53,475 nucleotides of DNA from Roseovarius sp. 217. GTDB lineage: Bacteria; Pseudomonadota; Alphaproteobacteria; Rhodobacterales; Rhodobacteraceae. A model generated the notes under the pieces. That model did not search any database, was not told the origin of the DNA, and saw only the letters and a list, made by a program, of their open reading frames with translations. The stretch lies in the NCBI RefSeq assembly GCF_000152845.1, contig NZ_CH902584.1, positions 2,556,122 through 2,609,596 of the forward strand. The letters are read 5' to 3'. Made by a program: the position numbers and the translations under genes. Positions 27,298 to 36,982 of the stretch are shown one piece after another (the first letter of the stretch is position 1; each line of letters begins with the position of its first letter).

Positions 27298-28425
27298 TCA
27301 ATTTTGGACGGAGTCGGGCGCATGATCTGCCTCGGTCAGAGCCTCGGGCAAGGTTCTGGCTAAGGTCTCCATCTCCTCTGTCCGACCGCAACTGATGCGG
27401 ATGCAGCGATCCTGTGGCGCGACAAAGGGCATACGGACGAAGACGCCGCGTGCCACCAGCCCCGCCAGAACGCGGCGGGTAAAGTCGCCGTCGCGGCCAC
27501 AATCGACGGTGACGAAATTGGTGGCCGAGGGCAGCGCGCTCAGCCCGTTCTCTTTGGCGATTCGCGCGATGCTGTCGCGGGAGCGGCGCACCTCGGCCTG
27601 CACATGTGCCAGCCAATCGGTATCGCGGAGCGCGGCGAGTGCCCCGGCTTGCGCCATGCGGTTCATGCCGAAATGGTTGCGGATCTTGTCAAAGCTCTTG
27701 ATCAGGGCTGTGGCCCCAACCGCATAGCCGATGCGGGCCCCGGCCATGCCGTATGCCTTGGAAAAGGTACGCATGCGGATGACGCGGGGATCATTGGCGG
27801 CAATCTCTGCCGCCGTTTCCTCGGGCGCAAACTCGACATAGGCCTCGTCAAGGCAGAGCAGGCAGCCGTCAGGGAGGGTGTCGAGGGCGGTCAAAATCTC
27901 CGCGCCCGGCACCCATGTGCCCATCGGATTGTCGGGATTGGCGAAGTAGATCAGTTTTGCGCCCAGTTCATGCGCGCGGGCGATGAGGGCGGGCAGGTCT
28001 TCGCGATCATCGCGATAGGGCACTTTGTGCAGCGTGCCGCCAAATCCCGTCACGTGGTAATTGAAGGTGGGATAGGCCCCGTCCGAGGTGACGACCGCAT
28101 CACCGGGGCCAACCACGAGCCGCACCAGATTGCCCAAAAGGCCGTCGATGCCTTCGCCCACCAGCACATTCTCTGGCGCCACGCCCATGTGATCGGCAAG
28201 CGCCGCGCGCAAGTCATGGCTGGTGGGGTCGCCGTATTTCCAGACATTTTCAGCCTCGGCGCGGAGTGCGGCAAGCGCCTTGGGGGACGGGCCAAAGAGG
28301 TTTTCATTGGCCCCGAGGCGTGCTGCAAAGGGCGCGCCGCGTTGGCGTTCCTGCTCTTCCGGCCCGACGAAGGGGACAGCGGCGGGCAGGCTCTGGATCA
28401 GCGGGGTATAGCGCGGATATGTCAT
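27298..28425 (-). CDS. hisC: Histidinol-phosphate aminotransferase-like (class I/II PLP enzyme)
   Basis: 375 residues. The family pattern includes LGANENLFGPSP at about 38-49, YFANPDNPMGTW, LDEAYVEFA, and the PLP lysine in TFSKAYGMAGARIGY. HisC converts imidazole-acetol phosphate to histidinol phosphate with glutamate. Several Rhodobacteraceae aminotransferases look alike, and no his genes are near, so a role with aromatic or other amino acids is possible. It is on the minus strand, convergent with tesA. Confidence 0.75.
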   Translation of the reverse strand: MTYPRYTPLIQSLPAAVPFVGPEEQERQRGAPFAARLGANENLFGPSPKALAALRAEAENVWKYGDPTSHDLRAALADHMGVAPENVLVGEGIDGLLGNLVRLVVGPGDAVVTSDGAYPTFNYHVTGFGGTLHKVPYRDDREDLPALIARAHELGAKLIYFANPDNPMGTWVPGAEILTALDTLPDGCLLCLDEAYVEFAPEETAAEIAANDPRVIRMRTFSKAYGMAGARIGYAVGATALIKSFDKIRNHFGMNRMAQAGALAALRDTDWLAHVQAEVRRSRDSIARIAKENGLSALPSATNFVTVDCGRDGDFTRRVLAGLVARGVFVRMPFVAPQDRCIRISCGRTEEMETLARTLPEALTEADHAPDSVQN

Positions 28426-28533
28426 GGGGCGCAGTTAACGGGATGCGGCAGAGCCTTGCAAGGGTGTGCCGTGACGTTGTGCTGGTCTGCGGCAGGGCTG
28501 TGGTGTTTCATGGTGAAAAAGGGAGGATTGGCC

Positions 28534-29322
28534 ATGGCCCGAGTCACGACCGAGATCAAGGATCATATCGCGCATGTGACGCTCACGCGGGCGGACAAGC
28601 GCAATGCGGTCGATCCTGCGATGGCAGAGGCGCTTGTTTCGACGGGGCAGGCGCTGAGTGAGGCGGATATCCGCGCTGTGGTGCTGTCGGGCGAAGGCCG
28701 CGCGTTTTGCGCAGGTCTCGATGTGATGAGCTTTGCGCAATTGGCGGCAGGTGATCCCGAGGCGCTGTGTCTGCCGCGCACGCATGGCACCGGCAATCTC
28801 TTTCAGGCGGTGGTGATGGTCTGGCGGGATCTGCCGGTGCCGGTCATCGCGGCGCTGCATGGCGCGGTTTACGGCGCGGGGTTCCAGCTTGCGCTGGGGG
28901 CGGATGTGCGGATTGCGGCCCCGGATACGGAACTCGCGATCATGGAGATGAAATGGGGGTTGATTCCGGACATGGGCGGCATGGCGCTCTTGCCGAAATT
29001 GACCCGGTCGGACGTGATCCGGCGCATGACCTATACGGCGCGGCCCGTCTCAGCCGTGCAGGCGCGGGATTGGGGGTTGGTGACGGAACTGGCCGATGAT
29101 CCGCTGGCCATGGCGCGCGATTTGGCGTCCGAGATTGCGGGCAAGAGCCCGGCGGCGATACGGGCCGCCAAGCGCCTGATTGGTCTGGCCGAAAGCGGCG
29201 CCGATGAGGCGGCCGTTCTGATGGCGGAAAGTCGTGAGCAGGCCGCGCTGATCGGCAAGCCGGACCAGATGGAGCAGATCGCGGCCAATCTGGCGGGGCG
29301 TGCGCCGGTGTTCCGGGGGTAG
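28534..29322 (+). CDS. Enoyl-CoA hydratase/isomerase (crotonase) family protein
   Basis: 262 residues. VTLTRADKRNAVDPAMAEAL, VLSGEGRAFCAGLDV (first oxyanion-hole loop) and ALHGAVYGAGFQLALGAD (second loop) give the crotonase fold. MEMKWGLIPDMGG carries one acidic residue at the usual place, so hydratase activity is likely but the substrate is unknown. GGGAGGATT precedes the ATG; the longer frame upstream is antisense to the hisC-like gene. The promoter region is shared with the divergent hisC-like gene. It is convergent with phnA, only 3 bp apart. Confidence 0.85.
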   Translation: MARVTTEIKDHIAHVTLTRADKRNAVDPAMAEALVSTGQALSEADIRAVVLSGEGRAFCAGLDVMSFAQLAAGDPEALCLPRTHGTGNLFQAVVMVWRDLPVPVIAALHGAVYGAGFQLALGADVRIAAPDTELAIMEMKWGLIPDMGGMALLPKLTRSDVIRRMTYTARPVSAVQARDWGLVTELADDPLAMARDLASEIAGKSPAAIRAAKRLIGLAESGADEAAVLMAESREQAALIGKPDQMEQIAANLAGRAPVFRG

Positions 29323-29325
29323 GGT

Positions 29326-29835
29326 TCAGCGTTTCTTGACGAACTCGGTCAGGATGACGATGCGCTGGCCCTCGACCCGGCCTTCAATATGGGCGGGGTT
29401 GTCGTGGACCAGCGCGATGCCACGCACCGCCGTGCCGCGTTTGGCGGTGAAATTGGCACCCTTGACCGGCAGATCCTTGATCAGGACCACAGTATCGCCT
29501 TGGGCCAAAGGCACGCCGTTGCTGTCGCGGTGGCCGGTGTCGCGGGGGATATTGTCGGCCCAGGCGCGGGTGTCATCATCAAGCCAGAGTTGATCGCTGA
29601 GATCGCGCGCCCAGTCATGGTCGCTGAGGCGAGTGAGCATGCGCGCGGCCAGAACTTGCGTCGGGGTATCCTCGGACCACATGGTTGAGGCCAGACAGCG
29701 CCAATGCTCCGGGTCTGGGGTGCCCGCGATCTGATCGGCGCAGGTGGCACAGAGGCTGACGCTTGCCCCGTCGGGGCCGCCCGTCACGGGATAGGGGGTG
29801 AGGGGGGCATCGATGGCACAGAGGGCGCAGGACAT
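29326..29835 (-). CDS. phnA: PhnA/YjdM family zinc-ribbon protein
   Basis: 169 residues. An N-terminal zinc ribbon (Cys3, Cys6, Cys29, Cys32) is followed by a linker and a compact C-terminal beta domain (QGDTVVLIKDLPVKG, FTAKRGTAVRGIALV) that defines PhnA/YjdM. The name comes from a phosphonate operon, but members usually have no link to C-P lyase and the function is not settled. No phn genes are nearby. Confidence 0.87.
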   Translation of the reverse strand: MSCALCAIDAPLTPYPVTGGPDGASVSLCATCADQIAGTPDPEHWRCLASTMWSEDTPTQVLAARMLTRLSDHDWARDLSDQLWLDDDTRAWADNIPRDTGHRDSNGVPLAQGDTVVLIKDLPVKGANFTAKRGTAVRGIALVHDNPAHIEGRVEGQRIVILTEFVKKR

Positions 29836-30001
29836 AACAGGAAACTCCGGTAAAAAAAGGGGCGTTGATCCCCCTTAGACCCCTATGGGGCGGGACAAAA
29901 GCCCGGACTGTGTTTGATCGGGCGCGGGTGGGCACCTGCGCCAGTGGGCGCGCATCATCCCACCTTGACCAAACGCCTATTCCCATACATATGCCAGAGC
30001 T

Positions 30002-31801
<1,800 letters not shown>

Positions 31802-31892
31802 GCGCCTATTCCTGTGACGGCGCAACTCTGTCTGGCGTTATGTCGTGCTGCGCGCTAGCGTGTTTCCAGCAGCGAAACAATTGAGGCGCATC

Positions 31893-32414
31893 ATGACGAC
31901 CAAGGCCAAATCAACGAGCCCGCGCAAGACATCGACCAAAAGCACGACCAGAACGAACGCGGCCAAGCCCAAGACGGCGCGCAAACCCAGCGTGGTCAAA
32001 GAACCCGTCCCCGTGGTCGAGAGTGTGGCGGTCATTGCGCCTGTGGACAATGCGGCGAATAATGTCATCGCCCTGACCGTGACGGACACGATCCCGGCAG
32101 ATGCAGGGCCGGAGTTGAAAAAGCAGGAACTGATCGACAAGGTTCTGGGCAAGGGCGATATCAAGAAGAAATACGCCAAGCCCGTCGTTGAGGCGGTTCT
32201 TGAGGTTCTGGGCGAGGCTCTGGCCGAGGGGCGCGAATTGAACCTGCCGCCAATGGGCAAGATCAAGATCAACCGGGTCCGTGATGTCGCGAATGCGCGG
32301 ATCATCGTGGCCAAGATCAGGCAGTCGAAAGCGGGGTCTGGATCGGATGCCGGGACCGATGATCAGGACAGTGACGATGACATGAAAGATGAGGTTGCAC
32401 AGGGCGAAGAGTGA
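31893..32414 (+). CDS. HU-family DNA-binding protein with charged N- and C-terminal tails
   Basis: 173 residues, against about 90 for ordinary HU. Residues 1-45 are a Lys/Ser/Thr/Arg-rich tail like histone H1 (TTKAKSTSPRKTSTKSTTR). The HU/IHF fold covers about 75-150 (KKQELIDKVLGKGDIKKKY, GRELNLPPMGKIKINRVRDV). The end is acidic (DDQDSDDDMKDE). The protein should bind and compact DNA. MTTKAKS at 31893 is chosen over an ATG at 31845 because the shorter form has a purine-rich site and begins with the basic tail. It lies between lepA and tRNA-Val. Confidence 0.8.
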   Translation: MTTKAKSTSPRKTSTKSTTRTNAAKPKTARKPSVVKEPVPVVESVAVIAPVDNAANNVIALTVTDTIPADAGPELKKQELIDKVLGKGDIKKKYAKPVVEAVLEVLGEALAEGRELNLPPMGKIKINRVRDVANARIIVAKIRQSKAGSGSDAGTDDQDSDDDMKDEVAQGEE

Positions 32415-32433
32415 CGCTAAAAGCCCCCACGGC

Positions 32434-32508
32434 GGGTGATTAGCTCAGTGGTAGAGCGCTTCGTTCACATCGAAGATGTCAGGGGTTCAAATCCCTTATC
32501 ACCCACCA
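32434..32508 (+). tRNA. tRNA-Val (anticodon CAC)
   Basis: The acceptor arms are GGGTGAT and ATCACCC. The anticodon stem CTTCG/CGAAG encloses TTCACAT (anticodon CAC). The T arm contains GGTTCAAATCC and the CCA end is encoded. Its last 25 bases are repeated at 33029 with one mismatch. Confidence 0.97.
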
Positions 32509-32596
32509 TTTCCCTCTTATCTATGCGGTTTTTCGTCAGTTCTGAATACGTGGTTTCAGCGAGGGACTCTTGCGCTTCGCGCTATCAGGACGATCT

Positions 32597-32632
32597 ACCC
32601 GCCGGTGTAAACGCTGGCGGGTTTAAAATTTT
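32597..32632 (+). terminator. Terminator downstream of tRNA-Val
   Basis: The stem ACCCGCC (32597-32603) pairs with GGCGGGT (32616-32622) and is followed by TTAAAATTTTT. It is the only strong terminator between the tRNA and the next small gene. Confidence 0.8.
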
Positions 32633-32675
32633 TCGCCTACGTTAATCTTTCGGAAACTATTTTCTGGAGCTGATT

Positions 32676-32873
32676 ATGAGAAAGATTCTGATTGCCTTTG
32701 TGATTTCCGGGACGCTGGCCGTGCCAAGTGTAGCGATTTCGCGCGTTCTTTTGCCTGTCGGCATTGGTAGCTCAAATGAGACCGTTGAGCACGGTGGTGG
32801 GTGCCGAAAAAGTTCCCCACCGGGCCAGTGCTGTCACATGGATAACAGCCAAGGCCGGGTGCATTGCCACTAA
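32676..32873 (+). CDS. Small secreted Cys/His-rich protein
   Basis: 65 residues. Residues 1-22 look like a signal peptide (MRKILIAFVISGTLAVPSVA). The mature part is about 43 residues and has four cysteines and several histidines clustered at the end: GGCRKSSPPGQCC followed by HMDNSQGRVHCH (Cys43, Cys52, Cys53, Cys64; His54, His63, His65). This could hold a metal or two disulfides. GGAGCTGATT before the ATG is a fair ribosome-binding site, and a hairpin terminator follows. I do not recognise the family. It lies inside the segment bounded by the tRNA-Val 3' end and its copy. Confidence 0.65.
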   Translation: MRKILIAFVISGTLAVPSVAISRVLLPVGIGSSNETVEHGGGCRKSSPPGQCCHMDNSQGRVHCH

Positions 32874-32906
32874 CGTGATTGATACTTAACGGCCATGATA
32901 TTGGCG

Positions 32907-32924
32907 AGGCCACTGTGGTGGCCT
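32907..32924 (+). terminator. Hairpin after the small Cys/His-rich gene
   Basis: AGGCCAC/GTGGCCT with loop TGTG, followed by TGTCTGTTT. It lies 34 bp after the stop codon and is a probable Rho-independent terminator. Confidence 0.65.
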
Positions 32925-33028
32925 TGTCTGTTTGGGCTTATTGACCCAACGTCATCTTGCCCATTTCTCGGCCGGTTACAGGGTTACAAAAAATCACGTA
33001 AGTTATTGATTTTATTGACACTGTCCAC

Positions 33029-33053
33029 GGTTCAAAGCCCTTATCACCCACCA
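33029..33053 (+). repeat. Partial copy of the tRNA-Val 3' end (att-like site)
   Basis: The 25 bases from GGTTCAAAGCCC to the CCA match the tRNA end at 32484-32508 except for one base (G for T). The rest of the tRNA is absent. A repeated tRNA 3' end is the usual mark left by site-specific integration of an island or phage. No integrase is seen in the 520 bp between the two copies. Confidence 0.8.
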
Positions 33054-33205
33054 TAAAAAATCATATAAAAGCAAAAACTTAGCGGGAATTTGGGGGCGGT
33101 TTCTATGGTGCGTTATCCCTAATTTCTATTGTAGTTTGCCCCCGTCAGAGGGCTGCATTGAACGGTCAACTAAACAGGCTGGCACCGTTTTAGCTTGGTG
33201 GTGTG

Positions 33206-33280
33206 GATGTTCGCGGCCGTGAGGCGGTGAGTGGTGATCTGCGCCGCCGTGAGGCGGTCAGTGCTGATGTGCGCTGCGCC
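33206..33280. repeat. 30-bp tandem repeat, about 2.5 units
   Basis: Units start at 33206, 33236 and 33266 and share the core CCGTGAGGCGGT. The first two full units differ at six positions. Read on the plus strand in one frame, they encode a ten-residue repeat, DVRGREAVSG then DLRRREAVSA, in a short open stretch from a stop at 33191 to TAA at 33301-33303; no gene is claimed. It lies just before the VPLPA-CTERM gene. Confidence 0.75.
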
Positions 33281-33343
33281 ATGGGCGTTGACATGCAAAA
33301 AAAATAATGTTCCGATATATTATCTTTTTCGGGGGGAAAAGTT

Positions 33344-33970
33344 ATGAAAACTATGAAACTTGCTGCGGCCATTTTTTTGGCCCTATTTTCAACAGCGGTA
33401 TCGGCTAAAACTATCAATGTTGTCGCGTCTGATACAGCCGATAGCCCGGGCGTTTTTTCTTATGACTTCGGGGGCAACCTCTTGTCGCTAGATTTTACCT
33501 TCGACGTCGTCGGGGGACTGTATGACGCCACATATTCGAACGCATCAGGGGCCGCGACCTGGACCGATGGAGTGCCCCTAAGCTTTTCCGTGGCGTCAGC
33601 ACAGACGTCTTTTTTCTCTAGTACTTCGGTCGGAAATCAGCTTGGCATTCGGTTCACAGGGCCGGGGACGCCCCTGCCGGGCGGAGATACGTTAGCTGAC
33701 CTGTTCTTAGTTTTTAGTTTGTCGGAGAATCCGTTTACCACCACATTGGAATTGGCAGACCTGCTACTAACTGGCAGTCTTCTCGCCATCATCCCCTTCG
33801 TTGAATTTGCTGACGGAAGCGGTGCGGGCAGTGGTGGTCTCAGCGACTCCATTACTTCTTCGTCTATAAGTGAGGTGGTCCCGGTGCCACTACCAGCGTC
33901 AGCATTACTGTTGATTTTTGCGATTGGCGCTGTCGGCGCGCTGGGGTGGCGGCGGACATACGCGACCTGA
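33344..33970 (+). CDS. VPLPA-CTERM sorting domain-containing protein
   Basis: 208 residues. Residues 1-21 are a signal peptide (MKTMKLAAAIFLALFSTAVSA). The C-terminus has PVPLPASALLLIFAIGAVGA followed by LGWRR, the VPLPA form of the PEP-CTERM signal: motif, hydrophobic helix and basic end. Such proteins are cut and anchored or released by an exosortase. No exosortase is encoded in this window. The middle is a Gly/Ser/Thr-rich beta-type sequence of unknown role. Codon use is less GC-biased than in neighbouring genes, and it stands next to the att-like repeat, suggesting transfer. Confidence 0.8.
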   Translation: MKTMKLAAAIFLALFSTAVSAKTINVVASDTADSPGVFSYDFGGNLLSLDFTFDVVGGLYDATYSNASGAATWTDGVPLSFSVASAQTSFFSSTSVGNQLGIRFTGPGTPLPGGDTLADLFLVFSLSENPFTTTLELADLLLTGSLLAIIPFVEFADGSGAGSGGLSDSITSSSISEVVPVPLPASALLLIFAIGAVGALGWRRTYAT

Positions 33971-34002
33971 CTGTTCACAAAAATATATGCCAGCAGCACA
34001 GC

Positions 34003-34057
34003 ACTCGCGGGGGGCGTTTCACCACAAACCCCGCGAGTCAGGTTTCACGCGAAACGC
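34003..34057. terminator. Hairpins between convergent VPLPA and ygfZ genes
   Basis: ACTCGCGGGG (34003-34012) pairs with CCCCGCGAGT (34029-34038), a 10-bp stem. In addition GAAACGC (34051-34057) can pair either with GTTTC at 34042 or with GCGTTTC at 34014-34020, so two folds compete. No clear T run follows on either strand. Likely bidirectional termination between convergent genes. Confidence 0.5.
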
Positions 34058-34108
34058 TCTAAAAGTCGGAACCTTTGGATCAGCCCATGAGATGCAGGCA
34101 TGCCCGGT

Positions 34109-34855
34109 TCAGGGCGTGGTGAGGGACAATGGATCGACCCGCGCCTCGCCTGCGATCATGCCGGCCGCTGCGCGGTCGTGGCGGAGATAGGCGATGCCGC
34201 GCCCGCCGGATTGGGTGTAGAGCGTGCCTGCGGGTTTGCCCTCGGGGGTCCGGATTTCGCTGCCGATGGGGGCTGTGCCATGGACGGCGACCATGGTCAG
34301 ACCTTTGCGCAGCTCGGTCTTGTGTTTCATCCGGGCCGTGACCTCTTGGCCGACGTAACAGCCCTTGCGGAAATCCACGCCATTGAGGCGCTCGAACCCG
34401 GCCTCGAGGATAAAGGTGTCAGGGGTCAGCTCTATCCCGGTTTCGGGGATGCAATGGGCCACGCGAATCCGCTCGAAATCGCTGCCGTCGTCGCCCTCTG
34501 CATCGCCATAGAGCCGCCAGCCCAAGTCCGGGTGGCGCGGGTCTGTGAGTGCGCCCTCAGGGGCCGGGCCGGTGCCACGCAGAACCTTGAGATCGGTCTG
34601 GGTGAGGGTCACGTCGGCGCGCAGTTTGTACAGGGTCAGACGTTGCAAGAGCATTGGCGCAAGGCTGTCGTCGACGTCGAGCCGGATTGCATCGCCGTGG
34701 CGTGACAGCAGGAAATCGGCCAGATATTTGCCCTGCGGCGTCAGGATGGCCGCGTAGACTAGCCCCTGATCGAGTTTGTTCAGGTCGTTTGTCACCAAGC
34801 CTTGCAGGAAATGCAGGGCATCTTTGCCGGTGATCTGCAGAATGCGGCGCGTCAT
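34109..34855 (-). CDS. ygfZ: Folate-binding YgfZ/GcvT-like protein
   Basis: 248 residues. KGCYVGQE (Cys166) is the YgfZ signature, and the N-terminus ITGKDALHFLQGLVTNDL matches the family. YgfZ is a folate-dependent helper in assembly or repair of iron-sulfur clusters, for example in MiaB. The start at 34855 has GGAAGAGG before it; the longer frame to 35062 is antisense to the glycosyltransferase gene. The two genes are divergent, 64 bp apart. Confidence 0.9.
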   Translation of the reverse strand: MTRRILQITGKDALHFLQGLVTNDLNKLDQGLVYAAILTPQGKYLADFLLSRHGDAIRLDVDDSLAPMLLQRLTLYKLRADVTLTQTDLKVLRGTGPAPEGALTDPRHPDLGWRLYGDAEGDDGSDFERIRVAHCIPETGIELTPDTFILEAGFERLNGVDFRKGCYVGQEVTARMKHKTELRKGLTMVAVHGTAPIGSEIRTPEGKPAGTLYTQSGGRGIAYLRHDRAAAGMIAGEARVDPLSLTTP

Positions 34856-34919
34856 GCCTCTTCCCCCGTGTTGTTCGCCCGTAATATAGGTCACGAAAGC
34901 AGACACAACAGGGGTCGTC

Positions 34920-35603
34920 ATGCGCGCAGCACTCTCGGTGGTGATTCCGACACGAAATGCAGGGGCGAGTCTGCCTGTCTGTCTTGCCGCGTTGATGGAG
35001 GGGCTAGAGGCAGGTGTGATCCGTGAATTGGTTGTGACCGATGGCGGGTCGGGCGATGCCACGGTGCAGATTGCCGATGCGGCGGGGGCGGTGATCGTTC
35101 AGGGGGCGGCGACCCGTGGCGGGCAATTGCGGCGGGGGGCGCAGGTGGCGGGCGGGGATTGGTTGCTGTTTCTGCATGCCGATACGGTTTTGCCTGTTGG
35201 ATGGGCCGGCGCGGTCAGCGCGCACATGGCGTTGGGTGGGCCTGCCGCCTTTCGGCTGTCGTTTGATGCGACCGGGGTGATGCCCGGGCTGGTGGCGGGC
35301 TGGGCCAATCTGCGCAGTCGGGTGCTGGGGTTGCCCTATGGTGATCAGGCGCTCTTGATCGCGCGCAAGGAGTATGAGGCGGTGGGCGGATTTGCCGATA
35401 TTCCGCTGATGGAGGATGTCGCTATGGCGCGCGCGCTCAAGGGCGGCATTGCGCTCTTGCCGCTGGCGGTCACCACCTCTGCGGCGCGGTATCGGCGCGA
35501 GGGGTGGCTGCGGCGGGGGGCACGCAACCTCTGGACGCTGATCCGTTATCTCTGCGGGGCGGACCCTGTGCGGCTGGCTGAGGCCTATCGGCGCAAGGGC
35601 TAG
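34920..35603 (+). CDS. Family 2 glycosyltransferase of the TIGR04283 type
   Basis: 227 residues. SVVIPTRNAGASLPVCLAAL, VVTDGGSGD and LLFLHADTVLP are the nucleotide-sugar binding motifs; LPYGDQALLI and PLMEDVAMARAL are typical of this subgroup. Annotation systems link TIGR04283 enzymes to arsenosugar biosynthesis in genomes with a radical SAM partner. No such partner is near here, so the substrate is uncertain. It starts 64 bp from the divergent ygfZ. Confidence 0.78.
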   Translation: MRAALSVVIPTRNAGASLPVCLAALMEGLEAGVIRELVVTDGGSGDATVQIADAAGAVIVQGAATRGGQLRRGAQVAGGDWLLFLHADTVLPVGWAGAVSAHMALGGPAAFRLSFDATGVMPGLVAGWANLRSRVLGLPYGDQALLIARKEYEAVGGFADIPLMEDVAMARALKGGIALLPLAVTTSAARYRREGWLRRGARNLWTLIRYLCGADPVRLAEAYRRKG

Positions 35604-35771
35604 AGGGGCACGGAGTTCTTGAAAAATTCCGGACAAGAGAACTTTGAATTCGCTTGTTTCAACGCGACCTGGCACCGACGATCTCGGACATACGCAACAG
35701 AGCGCGGCTGTGATTGACGCCGCTTGCCAAGGGCGTAAGGTGCGCCGCGAAGCAGCAGGAGATCCCCCCAC

Positions 35772-36974
35772 ATGAGCCTCGCCCACGGTCGCGCCTATCT
35801 GGCCATTCCCGGCCCCTCGGTCATGCCGGAAGAGGTGCTGCGTGCCATGCACCGCGCCGCCCCGAATATCTATGAGGGCGACCTGATCGAGATGACGGCG
35901 GGGCTGATTCCTGATCTGCGCGCTGTCGCGCGGACGCGCCAACATGCGACGATCTATATTTCGAACGGGCATGGTGCGTGGGAGGCGGCGCTGGCTAATA
36001 CCCTTCAACCCGGCGACCGGGTGCTGGTGCCGGCCACGGGGCGGTTTGGGCATGGTTGGGCCGAGGTGGCGCAGGGGCAGGGGATCACGGTCGAGATGCT
36101 GGATTTCGGCAAGCGATCGCCGATTGATCTCAACCGTCTGGAAGAGGTGCTGCGCGCGGATCGGGCGCACGCGATCAAGGCGGTTCTGGCCACCCATGTT
36201 GATACGTCCACCTCGGTCCTCAATGACATTGCCGGGGTGCGGGCGGCACTGGACGCGGCCGGGCATCCGGCGCTCTTGATGGCCGATTGCATCGCCTCGC
36301 TGGCCTGTGACCGGTTCGAAATGGACGCTTGGGGCGTCGATGTGATGGTGGCGGGCAGCCAAAAGGGGCTGATGGTGCCGCCCGGTCTGGCGTTTGTGTT
36401 CTTCTCGGACAAGGCGGCGGAGGCGCGCAAGAAGATGCCTCTGGTCAGTCGCTACTGGGATTGGACCCATCGGGCCGATCCGCAGATGTTTTATCAATAC
36501 TTTGGCGGCACCGCTCCGACGCATCACCTTTACGGGTTGCGCGCGGCACTCGATTTGATCGCAGCGGAGGGAGGGATCGAGGTGGTCTGGGCGCGGCATG
36601 ACCGGCTGGCGCGCGCGATCTGGGCCGCGTGCGAGACCTGGGGGCAGGTGGGGCCGCTGGAATTGAACATCGGTGATCCCGCATTGCGTAGCCGGGCCGT
36701 GACCGCGCTGCGGATCGGGGCACCGCATGGGTCGCGGTTGCGGTCCTGGGTGCAGGATCATGCAGGTGTGACGCTGGGGATCGGGCTTGGCATGGCAGAG
36801 CCGGGTGATCCGGCGTGGCATGGGTTCTTCCGCATCGGCCATATGGGGCATGTCAATGCGCATATGGTTCTGGGGGCGCTTGCTGCGATTGAGGCCGGGC
36901 TGATGGCGCTCGATATTCCGCATGGTGAGGGCGGGCTGGCGGCGGCGGCTCGGGTGATTTCGGGGAAGAGTTAG
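35772..36974 (+). CDS. Class V aminotransferase (alanine/serine-glyoxylate type)
   Basis: 400 residues. Lys198 in VAGSQKGLMVPPGLAF binds PLP. IPGPSVMPEEVLRAM, ISNGHGAWEAAL and TSTSVLNDIAGVRAAL fit the serine/alanine-glyoxylate aminotransferase family. Such an enzyme could supply glycine from glyoxylate, which fits the glycine cleavage operon at 15.7 kb, but the substrate is inferred. It is alone, followed by a structured repeat element with a terminator-like hairpin. Confidence 0.85.
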   Translation: MSLAHGRAYLAIPGPSVMPEEVLRAMHRAAPNIYEGDLIEMTAGLIPDLRAVARTRQHATIYISNGHGAWEAALANTLQPGDRVLVPATGRFGHGWAEVAQGQGITVEMLDFGKRSPIDLNRLEEVLRADRAHAIKAVLATHVDTSTSVLNDIAGVRAALDAAGHPALLMADCIASLACDRFEMDAWGVDVMVAGSQKGLMVPPGLAFVFFSDKAAEARKKMPLVSRYWDWTHRADPQMFYQYFGGTAPTHHLYGLRAALDLIAAEGGIEVVWARHDRLARAIWAACETWGQVGPLELNIGDPALRSRAVTALRIGAPHGSRLRSWVQDHAGVTLGIGLGMAEPGDPAWHGFFRIGHMGHVNAHMVLGALAAIEAGLMALDIPHGEGGLAAAARVISGKS

Positions 36975-36982
36975 GAGCGGTT

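Noticed and set aside
27604..28533. Upstream extension of the crotonase frame
   Set aside because: It is antisense to the hisC-like gene; a good ribosome-binding site precedes ATG 28534.
29840..29900. G/C-rich inverted patches between phnA and lepA
   Set aside because: Short and imperfect; no T run, and no clear fit to a terminator or known riboswitch.
33206..33280. CRISPR array
   Set aside because: Only 2.5 units with no spacers; adjacent repeats with mismatches and no cas genes.
33190..33417. Minus-strand frame across the tandem repeat and VPLPA gene start
   Set aside because: No ribosome-binding site, and it covers the clear promoter and signal peptide of the VPLPA gene.
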